Shown: positions 53,336-61,246, counted from the first letter of the stretch. The stretch is DNA of 64,000 nucleotides from Metaruminococcus_A sp050943475 (GCA_050943475.1 JBMNPF010000001.1:62001-126000), one strand, 5' to 3'. Program-made: numbers and translations. Notes: generated from the letters alone by a model not told the origin.

Positions 53336-54807
53336 TACAGGGGGTTGCCTCCGGCTCAGGCAAGAGCTTTATTACAGCGGGGCTTTGCCGGGTCTTTCAT
53401 CAGGACGGCTGGCGCACCGCGCCGTTTAAAAGCCAGAACATGGCGCTCAACAGTTTTATTACCGCCGAAGGACTGGAAATGGGCCGCGCTCAGGTTATGC
53501 AGGCCGAGGCGGCGCAGGTGGAGCCTTCTGCACAGATGAACCCGATCCTGCTCAAGCCGAGCGGCGATATGGAAAGCCAGGTTATTGTGAACGGCAGGGT
53601 ATTTGGCACCTTGCCGGCCGGCGAATATTACCGGCGCAAGCAGGAGCTTTTCCCGGCTGTTCGTGCGGCTTATAACGCCCTTGCGCGCCGGTTTGACCGC
53701 ATCGTGCTCGAAGGCGCGGGCAGCCCGGCGGAAATCAACCTCAAAAAAGATGATTTTGTCAATATGGGCATGGCGAAAATAGCTCAGTCCCCGGTTTTAC
53801 TGGTAGGTGATATTGACCGCGGCGGTGTTTTTGCAAGTCTCTACGGCACCATTGCCCTGCTGGAACCTGACGAACGGGAGATGGTCAAGGGGCTTATCAT
53901 CAATAAATTCCGCGGTGATCCGGCGATTCTCCGGCCCGGTCTGGCACAGCTGGAAAGCCTAACCGGTGTTCCGGTGGTTGGGGTGCTGCCTTATCTGGAG
54001 ATTGACCTGGAGGATGAGGACAGCCTGGCTCCGCGCCTTGCAAAACGGGAGCAAAAGGGCGTGCTGGACATTGCGGTTATCCGGCTGCCCCATATCTCTA
54101 ATTTTACCGATTTTCATGCGCTGGAACAGGTGGAAGGAGTTGGCGTGCGGTATGTCACTGCTCCCAAAGAGCTGGGAAGCCCTGACCTTGCCCTGCTTCC
54201 CGGCACTAAAAGTACGATGCGGGACCTTCTTTGGCTGCGGCAGAGCGGCATGGAAGCCGCCCTCAAAAAGCTGGCAGCAAAGGGGACGCTGCTCATAGGC
54301 ATCTGCGGAGGATACCAAATACTCGGTGAAACGCTGCGCGATCCGGAAGGCGTTGAGGGCGGCGGTGAGCTGGCAGGAATGGGACTGCTCCCGGTTCAGA
54401 CTGTTTTTGCAGGCCAAAAGACGAGAGCCCGTACGGCTGCCGCCGTCTGCCCATTGCAAGGGCCTTTTGCCCCGCTTTCCGGCCAGCCGCTGGAGGGGTA
54501 TGAAATCCACATGGGGATCAGTACTGGGCAAACAGCGCAGGCATTTTCCCTAACGGCGTTGGGCAGACAGGACGGGGCGGTTTTTGGGAATGTGCTGGGA
54601 AGTTATCTTCACGGCTTATTTGACAGTACCGCCTTTACAAATGCCCTGCTTCAGCTGCTGTTAAAGCGTAAAGGGCTTGATGAAAATGCCCTTGCTTCAG
54701 TGGATTACCGCCAGTACAAGGAAACCCAGTACGAATTGCTCGCACAAAACCTCCGAAAACATCTGGATCTGGAGGCGATCAACCGGATTGTAGAATCCGG
54801 CCTGTAG
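53317..54807 (+). CDS. cbiP: Cobyric acid synthase (glutamine-hydrolysing)
   Basis: A 496-residue amidotransferase that amidates adenosylcobyrinic acid a,c-diamide at b, d, e and g. The N-terminal P-loop synthetase part has IQGVASGSGKSFITAGLCR and VLEGAGSPAEINL, then PVLLVGDIDRGGVFASLYGT. The C-terminal class I glutaminase has the nucleophile Cys in GTLLIGICGGYQILGE and the His in GSYLHGLFD. Also called CobQ. It closes the B12 operon; terminator at 54907-54940. Its presence with no ring-building genes here suggests salvage of cobyrinic derivatives or genes elsewhere. Confidence 0.95.
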   Translation: MAKAVMIQGVASGSGKSFITAGLCRVFHQDGWRTAPFKSQNMALNSFITAEGLEMGRAQVMQAEAAQVEPSAQMNPILLKPSGDMESQVIVNGRVFGTLPAGEYYRRKQELFPAVRAAYNALARRFDRIVLEGAGSPAEINLKKDDFVNMGMAKIAQSPVLLVGDIDRGGVFASLYGTIALLEPDEREMVKGLIINKFRGDPAILRPGLAQLESLTGVPVVGVLPYLEIDLEDEDSLAPRLAKREQKGVLDIAVIRLPHISNFTDFHALEQVEGVGVRYVTAPKELGSPDLALLPGTKSTMRDLLWLRQSGMEAALKKLAAKGTLLIGICGGYQILGETLRDPEGVEGGGELAGMGLLPVQTVFAGQKTRARTAAAVCPLQGPFAPLSGQPLEGYEIHMGISTGQTAQAFSLTALGRQDGAVFGNVLGSYLHGLFDSTAFTNALLQLLLKRKGLDENALASVDYRQYKETQYELLAQNLRKHLDLEAINRIVESGL

Positions 54808-54906
54808 GAGTGGAGAATGCAGCTGGAAATCCGGCGGAAAGGTTTGGGAAAACAATGCGGTTCAAGCTCTATCCTTCGTTTTGGGTAGTTGTACGTAAAT
54901 AGAATG

Positions 54907-54940
54907 AAAAAAGAAGGCGTTGTTTCGCGCCTTCTTTTTT
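54907..54940 (+). terminator. Terminator of the B12 operon
   Basis: AAAAAAGAAGGCG / CGCCTTCTTTTTT stem-loop with T-run, 100 bases after the cbiP stop. Confidence 0.88.
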
Positions 54941-55250
54941 GCTAAAATCTGTTTGGTGAGAGTAGGAAATGAAGCGGTTGTTAACGTGATAACGCGGCAT
55001 ATTTTGGGTGATATTGCTTTGGTCAAATATGATTTTTCCATGTTAAGCCGAAGCAGCCGTAATCTTTTCCAATCAATGGAAAAGATAAGGAATTCCCTAA
55101 AACGGAATGGATATTATGATTTGGAAAAGCCAAGCACTCCGAGCATCTTGATGAAAACTGCGGATGAACCGCAGCGTGTTTCCAAAAATAAGGGGATATT
55201 CCCTGCCCTGAGAGCAATAAACCGCGGAAACAAAAGATTTTACCAAAAGA
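54941..55250. other. Gap without recognised gene
   Basis: About 310 bases between the B12 operon terminator and the tRNA terminator. A frame at 54920-55267 plus runs through it but begins inside the terminator and matches nothing recognisable. Confidence 0.4.
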
Positions 55251-55283
55251 AAAAACCTTGCCGATAAAATCGACAAGGTTTTT
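55251..55283 (-). terminator. Terminator of the tRNA operon
   Basis: Minus strand AAAAACCTTG-CGAT / ATCG-CAAGGTTTTTT stem with T-run, directly after tRNA-Glu. Confidence 0.88.
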
Positions 55284-55284
55284 C

Positions 55285-55359
55285 TGGTGACCCGTACGAG
55301 AATCGAACTCGTGTTACAGCCGTGAAAGGGCCGTGTCTTAACCGCTTGACCAACGGGCC
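55285..55359 (-). tRNA. trnE: tRNA-Glu (anticodon TTC)
   Basis: 75 bases including an encoded CCA. Acceptor arm GGCCCGT pairs with ACGGGTC (one G-U); the anticodon arm reads CGGCCCTTTCACGGCTG with TTC in the loop; the T arm has ACGAGTTCGATTCTCGT. Shares a transcript with the tRNA-Met upstream. Confidence 0.96.
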
Positions 55360-55427
55360 GTGGTCCACACAAGGAAAGAAATGCGCGCGTCTGGCCGAGT
55401 GTTGCCAGGGTAGTTCCGTTGCGTGGT

Positions 55428-55504
55428 TGGTAGCGGTAACTGGATTCGAACCGGTGACACTTCGGGTATGAACCGAATGCTCTAGCCAACTGAGCTATAC
55501 CGCC
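55428..55504 (-). tRNA. trnM: tRNA-Met, elongator (anticodon CAT)
   Basis: 77 bases including encoded CCA. The acceptor starts GGCGGTA, the D arm is AGCTCAGTTGGCTAGAGC, the anticodon arm TCGGTTCATACCCGA, and the T arm has CCGGTTCGAATCCAG. The similarity to the Bacillus elongator tRNA-Met (GGCGGTG.. and CGGTTCATACCCG) argues against the CAT-anticodon Ile2 tRNA. Confidence 0.92.
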
Positions 55505-55520
55505 ATTTTGATGCCTATTA

Positions 55521-55549
55521 ATTATAAAATAAACCTGCGGGCTTGTCAA
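55521..55549 (-). promoter_or_regulatory. Consensus promoter of the tRNA-Met/tRNA-Glu operon
   Basis: Minus strand: perfect TTGACA (55544-55549), 17-base spacer, perfect TATAAT (55521-55526). Confidence 0.9.
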
Positions 55550-55596
55550 GGGTATTTTGCCACTTTTTTGCAAAAATATTTATTTTACGGTTTTGC

Positions 55597-55627
55597 TTGA
55601 CACCGACGTAACGTCAGATGGTATGAT
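55597..55627 (+). promoter_or_regulatory. MerR-type promoter with 19-base spacer and operator
   Basis: Perfect -35 TTGACA (55597-55602), a 19-base spacer and -10 TATGAT (55622-55627). The spacer holds the palindrome GACGTAACGTC (55605-55615). An over-long spacer with an internal palindrome is the hallmark of promoters that MerR regulators untwist, implying autoregulation. Confidence 0.75.
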
Positions 55628-55653
55628 AATCTCAAAGGAAGGGGGAATCCGGC

Positions 55654-56517
55654 ATGAAAATGAAACAGGTGTGCAGCCGGACTGGGCTGACCGAGCGGAC
55701 CGTTCGGTTTTATGAGGAACAGGGTCTGGTGTCGCCCCGGTGTTTTGAGGAAAACGGACGGGTGTACCGCGCGTACAGCGAACAGGATTTAGCGGATTTG
55801 GAGGCAGCGGCAACCCTGCGCAAAAGCGGCTTTACCGTTGCGGAGATCAAACGGATGAAAGCAAGCCCCATGCAGTTGGTTCAGGTGGTACAGGGCTGTG
55901 CTGGCCGTCTCCGCGAAGAGGGACAGGCGGCGGGGCTGAACGCAGAGGCGCTTGCCGGGTTGGATATGAGCCGGATTCAGGACTGCCAGGCACTTGCGGC
56001 GGCGCTGGAGCGGCGGGCGGCCGCCCTTTCCCTGCCCCGCTCGGATTTAAATTTGGATTTTGGCAAAGACGACGATGAACCGCGGCAGCAAAAAGAAGCG
56101 CAGGCCGCTGCCATCCAGGCGGAAATGGCGCGCCGGCAAACGGTGGGCAGACGGCTGGTGTATGCCATTGGAGCCGTTCAAATTGCGCTTGCCTTTTTGC
56201 TGCTGATTGCAAGCGCCGTGACCAGAAACTTTGGGTATGGCCTGGTTTCCTTTGTTGCGGCAACGGCGTTCGCTGCCGCCCTGATGTGTGGTGTGCGCTG
56301 GGTGCGCTGGTATTATGCCGTCAGCTGTGCGCTTTCTGCCATACAAACCTTTTTGACGCTGCTCGGTCAATCCAGTGAAATGGGCTGGCCGGCGGAAATG
56401 GGCTGGCTTTTGCTGCTGACCGGTGGAATAAGCTGCGTGCTCAATGGCGCCATTGCCTGGATTTTGATAAAAAGCAAAGCGGCAGCCGCTTTTTTTGAGG
56501 AGAAGCAGCACCGGTAA
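55654..56517 (+). CDS. MerR-family regulator with C-terminal membrane domain
   Basis: A 287-residue protein. Residues 1-70 form a MerR winged helix: MKQVCSRTGLTERTVRFYEEQGLVSPRCFEENGRVYRAYSEQDL and LRKSGFTVAEIKRM. A helical linker of about 90 residues follows, then roughly four hydrophobic helices from about residue 168 (YAIGAVQIALAFLLLIASAV, YGLVSFVAATAFAAALMCGV, WYYAVSCALSAIQTFLTLL, WLLLLTGGISCVLNGAIAWIL). A membrane-bound MerR could sense envelope or membrane-partitioning drugs. It lies just upstream of a MATE exporter, a likely target. GGAAGGGGG lies 8 bases before the ATG. Confidence 0.85.
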   Translation: MKMKQVCSRTGLTERTVRFYEEQGLVSPRCFEENGRVYRAYSEQDLADLEAAATLRKSGFTVAEIKRMKASPMQLVQVVQGCAGRLREEGQAAGLNAEALAGLDMSRIQDCQALAAALERRAAALSLPRSDLNLDFGKDDDEPRQQKEAQAAAIQAEMARRQTVGRRLVYAIGAVQIALAFLLLIASAVTRNFGYGLVSFVAATAFAAALMCGVRWVRWYYAVSCALSAIQTFLTLLGQSSEMGWPAEMGWLLLLTGGISCVLNGAIAWILIKSKAAAAFFEEKQHR

Positions 56518-56713
56518 ACGGAAATGGCTCGCAGGGGGCGCTTATGCGGGAAGAGTTTCCTGTAAAAAAAGGGGAACCGGGAAGGCGCACGCATACAGGG
56601 GAAATGGCCGGGCTTTCTATCCGCGCGGCCAAAACCGTTGTAAATTTGCCCGGAGAATGCGTTCGGGAGGGAACTCCACCAAAAGTTCTGCCAAAAGGGC
56701 TTTCCCTGCCCGC

Positions 56714-56743
56714 TTGACACGCGGCGTTTTTTTGTGCTACTAT
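56714..56743 (+). promoter_or_regulatory. SigA-type promoter of the MATE attenuator
   Basis: Perfect -35 TTGACA (56714-56719), 18-base spacer, -10 TACTAT (56738-56743). Transcription should start near 56750, just ahead of the leader peptide and terminator. Confidence 0.7.
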
Positions 56744-56762
56744 AAAATAAACTCGGAGGGTA

Positions 56763-56831
56763 ATGGCTTACCGGATAAGAGGGTTGGAGGAATCCAGCTT
56801 TTTTATCCGGTTTTTTGAGTTTGTGGAGTAA
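56763..56831 (+). CDS. Leader peptide overlapping the attenuator
   Basis: A 22-codon frame starting MAYRIRG and ending FFEFVE, with GGAGGG just upstream (short spacing of about 2-3 bases). Its coding sequence contains the whole intrinsic terminator, and its stop codon overlaps the AAGGGAG ribosome site of the MATE gene. Translation would therefore change folding of the terminator, as in antibiotic-responsive leader systems such as the one before bmrCD. No similar peptide is known to me; function inferred from layout. Confidence 0.5.
   Translation: MAYRIRGLEESSFFIRFFEFVE
56770..56816 (+). terminator. Attenuator terminator before the MATE gene
   Basis: Outer stem ACCGGATAA (56770-56778) with TTATCCGGT (56803-56811), inner stem with a GGAA loop, then TTTTTT. 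An upstream alternative hairpin GGTAA/TTACC (56759-56772) uses the first three bases of the terminator, so the two exclude each other. Confidence 0.75.
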
Positions 56832-56847
56832 GGGAGACAGAGTTTTT

Positions 56848-58251
56848 ATGGAGCACACGGTAAACCGGCTGACCGAGGGCAGCATTACCAAAACACTAAT
56901 ACGCTTTGCCGCGCCCTACCTTGCGGCAAATTTCTTGCAGGCGCTTTATGGTGCCGTCGACCTGTTTGTCGTCGGCTGGTTCTGCGATTCGGCGGCCGTT
57001 TCCGCGGTTTCGACCGGCACCCAGATCACCCAGATCGTCCTGAGCCTTATTTCCGGCCTGACCATGGGCGGAACCATTTTGATTGCCCAGTACGTTGGCG
57101 CCAACCGGGTGGATGAGGCCACCGACACCATCAGCACCATGCTGACCCTGTTCGGCGTGGTTTCACTGGGAATGACGGTGATTATGCTGCTGGCGGCCTA
57201 TCCCCTGCTGGTGCTGATGCAAACCCCGGCGGAGGCGTTCTCCTACGCAATGGATTATGTGCTCATTGCAAGCGCCGGAACCGTCTTTGTGGTGGGATAC
57301 AACGCGGTCAGCGCCATCCTGCGCGGCCTGGGGGATTCCCGCCACCCGCTCATCTTCATTGCCATTTCCTGCGTCTGCAACATTGTGCTGGACCTGGTTG
57401 CCGTTGGCCCGCTTGGCATGGCGGCAGGCGGTGCGGCGCTGGCGACCATTATCTCCCAGGGGCTGAGCCTTGTAATTGCCGTCATCTACCTGAAGCGGCA
57501 CGATTTTATCTTTGATTTCAAGCTCCGCAGCTTTCATCTGCACAAGGAAAAGGTCAAAAGCCTCTTTAAGGTGGGGATTCCGGTCTCGCTTCAGGACACT
57601 ACGGTGCACATCTCCTTTATGTTTATTGCGGCCATTGTCAACTCCATGGGGGTTGTCGCCTCTGCGGCGGTGGGAATTGCCGGAAAGTTCGACGCCTTTG
57701 CCATGCTGCCTCCAATGGCTTTCTCCGGCGCGATTTCAGCGCTGGCGGCGCAGAACATTGGGGCGGGCCAGCCGGAACGCGCCAAAAAAACGCTGTATGT
57801 GAGCATGCTGCTTTCCTTTGGCTGCGCCGTTGTCTTTTTTGCATGGGCGCAGATTGCCCCGGAGACGATCATGCTGCTCTTCCAGTTTGATCCGGCGGTT
57901 ACGGCGGCGGGCGCTGAGTACCTGCGCACCTTCAGCTTTGACTTCCTGCTGGTGGCCTTTGCTTTCTGTTTTAATGGGTTTTTCAACGGCTGCGGCTGTA
58001 CCCGTTATACCATGATCAATGGTATTTCCACCACCCTTGGCATCCGGGTGCCGCTTGCTTTCCTGTTCAGCATTCTCCTGCCGTCCTCGCTGTACGGCAT
58101 TGGCCTTGCAGCGCCGGTGGCTTCACTGGTGGCGATTGTGGTGCATGTCATTATGCTGCGCACCCCTATTTGGAGGCATGCGGCGGTGGTGAAAACCGAT
58201 GCACCGGCAGAGGCAGTTACGGCGTCTGAAGGGGTGCCGCTGGAGCCGTAA
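56848..58251 (+). CDS. MATE-family efflux transporter
   Basis: A 467-residue MATE exporter with 12 hydrophobic helices. It starts TEGSITKTLIRFAAPYLAANFLQALYGAVDLFVVGWF, carries NAVSAILRGLGDSRHPLIF, and repeat 2 begins LFKVGIPVSLQDTTVHISFMFIAAIV, followed by NIGAGQPERAKKTLY. These motifs match the NorM/DinF-type drug and metabolite exporters. It lies behind a MerR gene and a leader-peptide attenuator, suggesting inducible export of a drug or toxic compound that slows ribosomes or stresses membranes. ATG 56848 follows AAGGGAG by 11 bases; terminator after it. Confidence 0.93.
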   Translation: MEHTVNRLTEGSITKTLIRFAAPYLAANFLQALYGAVDLFVVGWFCDSAAVSAVSTGTQITQIVLSLISGLTMGGTILIAQYVGANRVDEATDTISTMLTLFGVVSLGMTVIMLLAAYPLLVLMQTPAEAFSYAMDYVLIASAGTVFVVGYNAVSAILRGLGDSRHPLIFIAISCVCNIVLDLVAVGPLGMAAGGAALATIISQGLSLVIAVIYLKRHDFIFDFKLRSFHLHKEKVKSLFKVGIPVSLQDTTVHISFMFIAAIVNSMGVVASAAVGIAGKFDAFAMLPPMAFSGAISALAAQNIGAGQPERAKKTLYVSMLLSFGCAVVFFAWAQIAPETIMLLFQFDPAVTAAGAEYLRTFSFDFLLVAFAFCFNGFFNGCGCTRYTMINGISTTLGIRVPLAFLFSILLPSSLYGIGLAAPVASLVAIVVHVIMLRTPIWRHAAVVKTDAPAEAVTASEGVPLEP

Positions 58252-58268
58252 AATTTGACGTCGATTTT

Positions 58269-58297
58269 GCCCGGCGGGTATACCGCCGGGCTTTTTG
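58269..58297 (+). terminator. Terminator after the MATE gene
   Basis: GCCCGGCGG / CCGCCGGGC stem with loop GTATA and a TTTTT tail. Confidence 0.88.
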
Positions 58298-58409
58298 CGC
58301 TCAAGAGATGCGAAATCCCCGATGTCTTCTCATCTGAACCAAAACGGGAAACGAGAGCCAAATACAGGCGTTTGTTGCATCCCGCCAAATTTTCATGGAT
58401 GGTATTTGC

Positions 58410-58437
58410 TTGTACTCCCTCAAATTTGTGGTATACT
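58410..58437 (+). promoter_or_regulatory. Extended -10 promoter
   Basis: -35 TTGTAC (58410-58415), 16-base spacer ending in TGG, -10 TATACT (58432-58437); 45 bases before the next gene. Confidence 0.6.
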
Positions 58438-58481
58438 GAAAAAAGGAAAGTTTTCAGGTTTTATTGGCGGAAAGAGGTATT

Positions 58482-59906
58482 ATGCGCAAAAAATTCACCC
58501 CGGTGCTGGATCAGCTTTTGCCGGGCCTTGTGCTTGTGGCGCTTGGCATCATCATACTATGCTGGAAAACAACATTTTTGAGGTGGACCCTGCTGTTGGT
58601 GGAGATGGTCTGCCTGGTCAGCGGCGTTGCCATGCTGGTCATGCTGCTGCTCCGGCGCAAAGAGCTGGGCGGTAAGCGGATTACCCTGAGCGGCGCGTTG
58701 ATTTCGGTCGGCATTGGGCTTGCCATGAATTTTGTGCTGGATTACCAGGTTTACATTCTCGGCCTGTTGTTCTCGGTTTATGTGCTGATCAATGCGGCGG
58801 CCAAGCTGGTCAACTTTATTCTGTTTGCAAAAAACAAGGTAAAAGGGCGAACCACCGACCTGTTTGACTGCCTGTTTTTCCTGACCTTTGGCGTTCTGCT
58901 GCTCTTTACCCCCATTCTTCCGGTGGATTCGTTTCTCATTATCATTGGGATTTACGCCATTCTGCTTGGCAGTTTTAACCTGATTGAATTCATCCGTTCC
59001 ATGCTGCCAAGCTACGCCAAAACGCGGATGCGCCGCAAGGTGCGCATCTCTCTGCCGGTGTTTCTGGTGGCGTTTGTGCCGCACCGGGTGCTCAAGCGGA
59101 TCAACGCTTATCTTTCCCAAAATGCAGATGGAATAGAGGGCCCGGAGGAGTTTACCCAGTACAAGGAAAATGTTCCGGCAGAGACGCCGGATTTGGAGGT
59201 TTTTGTCCATGTGACCGAAGACGGCAGCGGCGCTATGGGCCACTGCGATTTCTGCTTTGACGGGCAGGTGATTTCCTACGGCAATTACGACGAATACTCC
59301 CGCAGGCTGTTTGAAGGCGTGGGAGACGGGGTGCTGTTTTATGCCCCTAAGGAGCGGTATGTGCCGTTTGTCATCCGTTACAGCCGCAAAACCCTGTTTG
59401 GGTTTGGCTTAAAGCTCACCGAAGAACAGAAACAGGCGGTGCGCAGGCGGCTGGAGGAAATTACCGCGCCGCTTTACCGCTGGAAAAGCCCTTACGAATG
59501 GGATTTGGAGAACAAATGCGAAAAGCCGCTGGAATATTACCCGGACTATGCAAGCCAGCTCTACCGGTATACCGGCGCAGAATTTTGCAAGTTTAACTCC
59601 GGCAAATTTAAATCCTATTTTGTTCTTTCCACCAACTGCGTCCAGCTTGTGGATGCAGTGCTGAGCTCTGCGGGAACCGATATTGTCAAGATCAACGGCA
59701 TTATTACCCCAGGCACCTATTACGATTATCTTGACCGGGAATTTGTCCGGCCGGATACCATGGTCATCAGCCGCACCATTTACGCGGAGGATCCGGACAA
59801 TCCGAGCGAAATTCCGCGGGAAACCGATGTGCGCGCCCGGTATAAAGAGCTTTGTGAGCAGGAAAAACAGGCGGTGCGGATCGAATCCTCCCGTGACGCC
59901 CGGTAA
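58482..59906 (+). CDS. HdeD-like membrane domain fused to a permuted papain-like (NlpC/P60-type) domain
   Basis: A 474-residue protein. Residues 8-178 contain about six short hydrophobic helices in HdeD/DUF308 style (LLPGLVLVALGIIILCW, GVLLLFTPILPVDSFLIIIGIYAILLGSFNLIEF). A basic stretch MRRKVR separates it from a soluble C-terminal domain (about 235-460). There His254 in AMGHCDFCFDGQVISYGNYDE precedes Cys386 in YFVLSTNCVQLVDAVLSSAG, the His-then-Cys order of circularly permuted papain-like families such as YiiX/YaeF. This part is likely a hydrolase or acyltransferase facing the cytosol or the wall side. Function unknown; domain reading is by eye. Confidence 0.65.
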   Translation: MRKKFTPVLDQLLPGLVLVALGIIILCWKTTFLRWTLLLVEMVCLVSGVAMLVMLLLRRKELGGKRITLSGALISVGIGLAMNFVLDYQVYILGLLFSVYVLINAAAKLVNFILFAKNKVKGRTTDLFDCLFFLTFGVLLLFTPILPVDSFLIIIGIYAILLGSFNLIEFIRSMLPSYAKTRMRRKVRISLPVFLVAFVPHRVLKRINAYLSQNADGIEGPEEFTQYKENVPAETPDLEVFVHVTEDGSGAMGHCDFCFDGQVISYGNYDEYSRRLFEGVGDGVLFYAPKERYVPFVIRYSRKTLFGFGLKLTEEQKQAVRRRLEEITAPLYRWKSPYEWDLENKCEKPLEYYPDYASQLYRYTGAEFCKFNSGKFKSYFVLSTNCVQLVDAVLSSAGTDIVKINGIITPGTYYDYLDREFVRPDTMVISRTIYAEDPDNPSEIPRETDVRARYKELCEQEKQAVRIESSRDAR

Positions 59907-60176
59907 CGGCTGGAAACAACCGGCTGTTTGCTGTAAAAATGAATGTTTTGCCCTGTGCAGAGCAGAGGGTATTTTCGTTACGCCGTCAAAGCACATGACG
60001 GAAAAAATATTGGAACGAGGGCAAAGCGACTTTTTTCGGCGGCAAACAAAACCGCTGAAGGCTGCCAAAGCCATGTGAAGCGCCGGGCAGGAGAGAAATT
60101 CGGCCGCAGGCAGAATGCTGCTGCTCCGGATTGGCGCTGCATTGCGGTTACAGGCTATAAAGGAGGAATGACGAAC

Positions 60177-60617
60177 ATGACACAGACAAGGGGGAACGAG
60201 AAAATGTGGGTTGTGTATGCGTTGCTGTCCGCATTTTTTGCGGCGGCTACTTCGGTTCTTGCAAAAATTGGGATTGACAACGTCAACTCCAACCTTGCTA
60301 CGGCAATCCGGACGGTGGTGGTGTTGGTTATGGCGTGGGGGATTGTTTTTATCACCGGGACCCAGTCGCAGGTGGCGAACATTGGACCAAAGTCCTGGCT
60401 GTTCCTCATTCTTTCCGGGATTGCGACCGGGCTCTCTTGGCTGTTCTATTACAAGGCGCTCCAGCTTGGCGAGGCGAGCAAGGTGGTGCCGATTGATAAA
60501 TTCAGCGTGGTCATCAGCATGGTGCTGGCGTTTCTCATCCTGCATGAGACGGTCAGCATTAAGACGGTGATTGGGGGAATCCTGATTACGGCAGGCACCT
60601 TTGTCATGATCCTATAA
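60177..60617 (+). CDS. Single-domain EamA/DMT-family transporter
   Basis: A 146-residue membrane protein with about five helices: WVVYALLSAFFAAATSVLAKIG at the start, TAIRTVVVLVMAWGIVFI, SWLFLILSGIATGLSWLFYYKAL with the family EamA turn, then KVVPIDKFSVVISMVLAFLILHE and VIGGILITAGTFVMIL. Full-length DMT proteins have two such domains; the half-size form must pair as a dimer. Substrate unknown. The start at 60177 is favoured over 60168, which abuts the AAAGGAGG site. Confidence 0.88.
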   Translation: MTQTRGNEKMWVVYALLSAFFAAATSVLAKIGIDNVNSNLATAIRTVVVLVMAWGIVFITGTQSQVANIGPKSWLFLILSGIATGLSWLFYYKALQLGEASKVVPIDKFSVVISMVLAFLILHETVSIKTVIGGILITAGTFVMIL

Positions 60618-60624
60618 CGGGATA

Positions 60625-60660
60625 AAATAAGCCGCCGGGCATTTGCCCGGCGGCTTATTT
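60625..60660. terminator. Bidirectional terminator
   Basis: AAATAAGCCGCCGGGC with its perfect complement and loop ATTT, between the convergent EamA and XRE genes; the XRE stop codon lies in the right arm. Confidence 0.88.
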
Positions 60661-61014
60661 CATGGATTGCCTTATTTTAAGCAGTTCAACACACTCCATC
60701 AGCGTCGACTGTGATTTTTCATTCAGGGAGAGAATGTCACCAATAAGAGCGCCGAGTGTTGTTTCGGTGTTCAGGCACCGGTTGAGCTCCTGAAGGGAAC
60801 CCCTGTACCGGGTCAGGCCCAGCAAGTAGTCAGCCGTTACCTGGTAGTATTTGCACAAGGTTGGCAAATGACGGCTTGGCAGGTCATATACCCCGTTTTC
60901 ATAGTTGGAATAGGTTTGTTGGGAAACACCAAGGATGTGTGCGATTTCAGCCTGACTTCTGTCGTTTGCTTCCCGCAGGCTTCGTAGTATGTCGTTTGTA
61001 TGCTTCCGCACCAT
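60655..61014 (-). CDS. XRE-family helix-turn-helix regulator
   Basis: A 119-residue regulator. The HTH_3 domain is at residues 8-65: DILRSLREANDRSQAEIAHILGVSQQTYSNYENGVYDLPSRHLPTLCKYYQVTADYLLGLT. A 50-residue helical tail (ELNRCLNTETTLGALIGDILSLNEKSQ) probably dimerises. The ATG at 61014 follows AAAAGGAG; an in-frame GTG at 61020 is the alternative. It lies divergent from a candidate small RNA promoter at 61064-61092, which it could regulate. Confidence 0.85.
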   Translation of the reverse strand: MVRKHTNDILRSLREANDRSQAEIAHILGVSQQTYSNYENGVYDLPSRHLPTLCKYYQVTADYLLGLTRYRGSLQELNRCLNTETTLGALIGDILSLNEKSQSTLMECVELLKIRQSMK

Positions 61015-61063
61015 CGTCACTCCTTTTCACTCCTCAAATTTTACACTTGAACGAAAAGGAGTA

Positions 61064-61092
61064 TTGCCTTTTACAACTATTTTATGTATAAT
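61064..61092 (+). promoter_or_regulatory. SigA-type promoter of candidate small RNA
   Basis: -35 TTGCCT (61064-61069), 17-base spacer, perfect -10 TATAAT (61087-61092); no gene follows before a terminator. Confidence 0.65.
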
Positions 61093-61098
61093 ATAATA

Positions 61099-61246
61099 AA
61101 ATACTAGTTTAACTTGTGAATCGCTACTATATTAGCGTTTCGATGATACCGCGGCCCCTACCGCGTTATCATAGTACTCCCGGAACTGGTTCCCTCCATA
61201 CCCGGGAATACGGAAGGCGCAGGAGAAAACTCCTGCGCCTCTTCTT
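61099..61246 (+). ncRNA. Candidate structured small RNA
   Basis: About 148 bases between a consensus promoter and a terminator. Four consecutive stems are visible: CGCTA/TAGCG (61122-61137), ATGATAcCGCGG/CCGCGtTATCAT (61143-61172, one mismatch), CCCGG/CCGGG (61179-61206), and the terminator GGCGCAGGAG/CTCCTGCGCC with an AAAA loop (61216-61239) and TCTTCTTTT tail. It fits no common small RNA that I recognise (not 4.5S, tmRNA or a riboswitch). It could act as a trans-acting or protein-binding RNA; no target is proposed. Confidence 0.55.

Noticed and set aside
54920..55267. 115-codon plus-strand frame before the tRNAs
   Set aside because: Begins inside a terminator and ends inside another; composition not protein-like.
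55097..55573. Long minus-strand frame crossing both tRNA genes
   Set aside because: It runs through two clear tRNAs and is an artefact.
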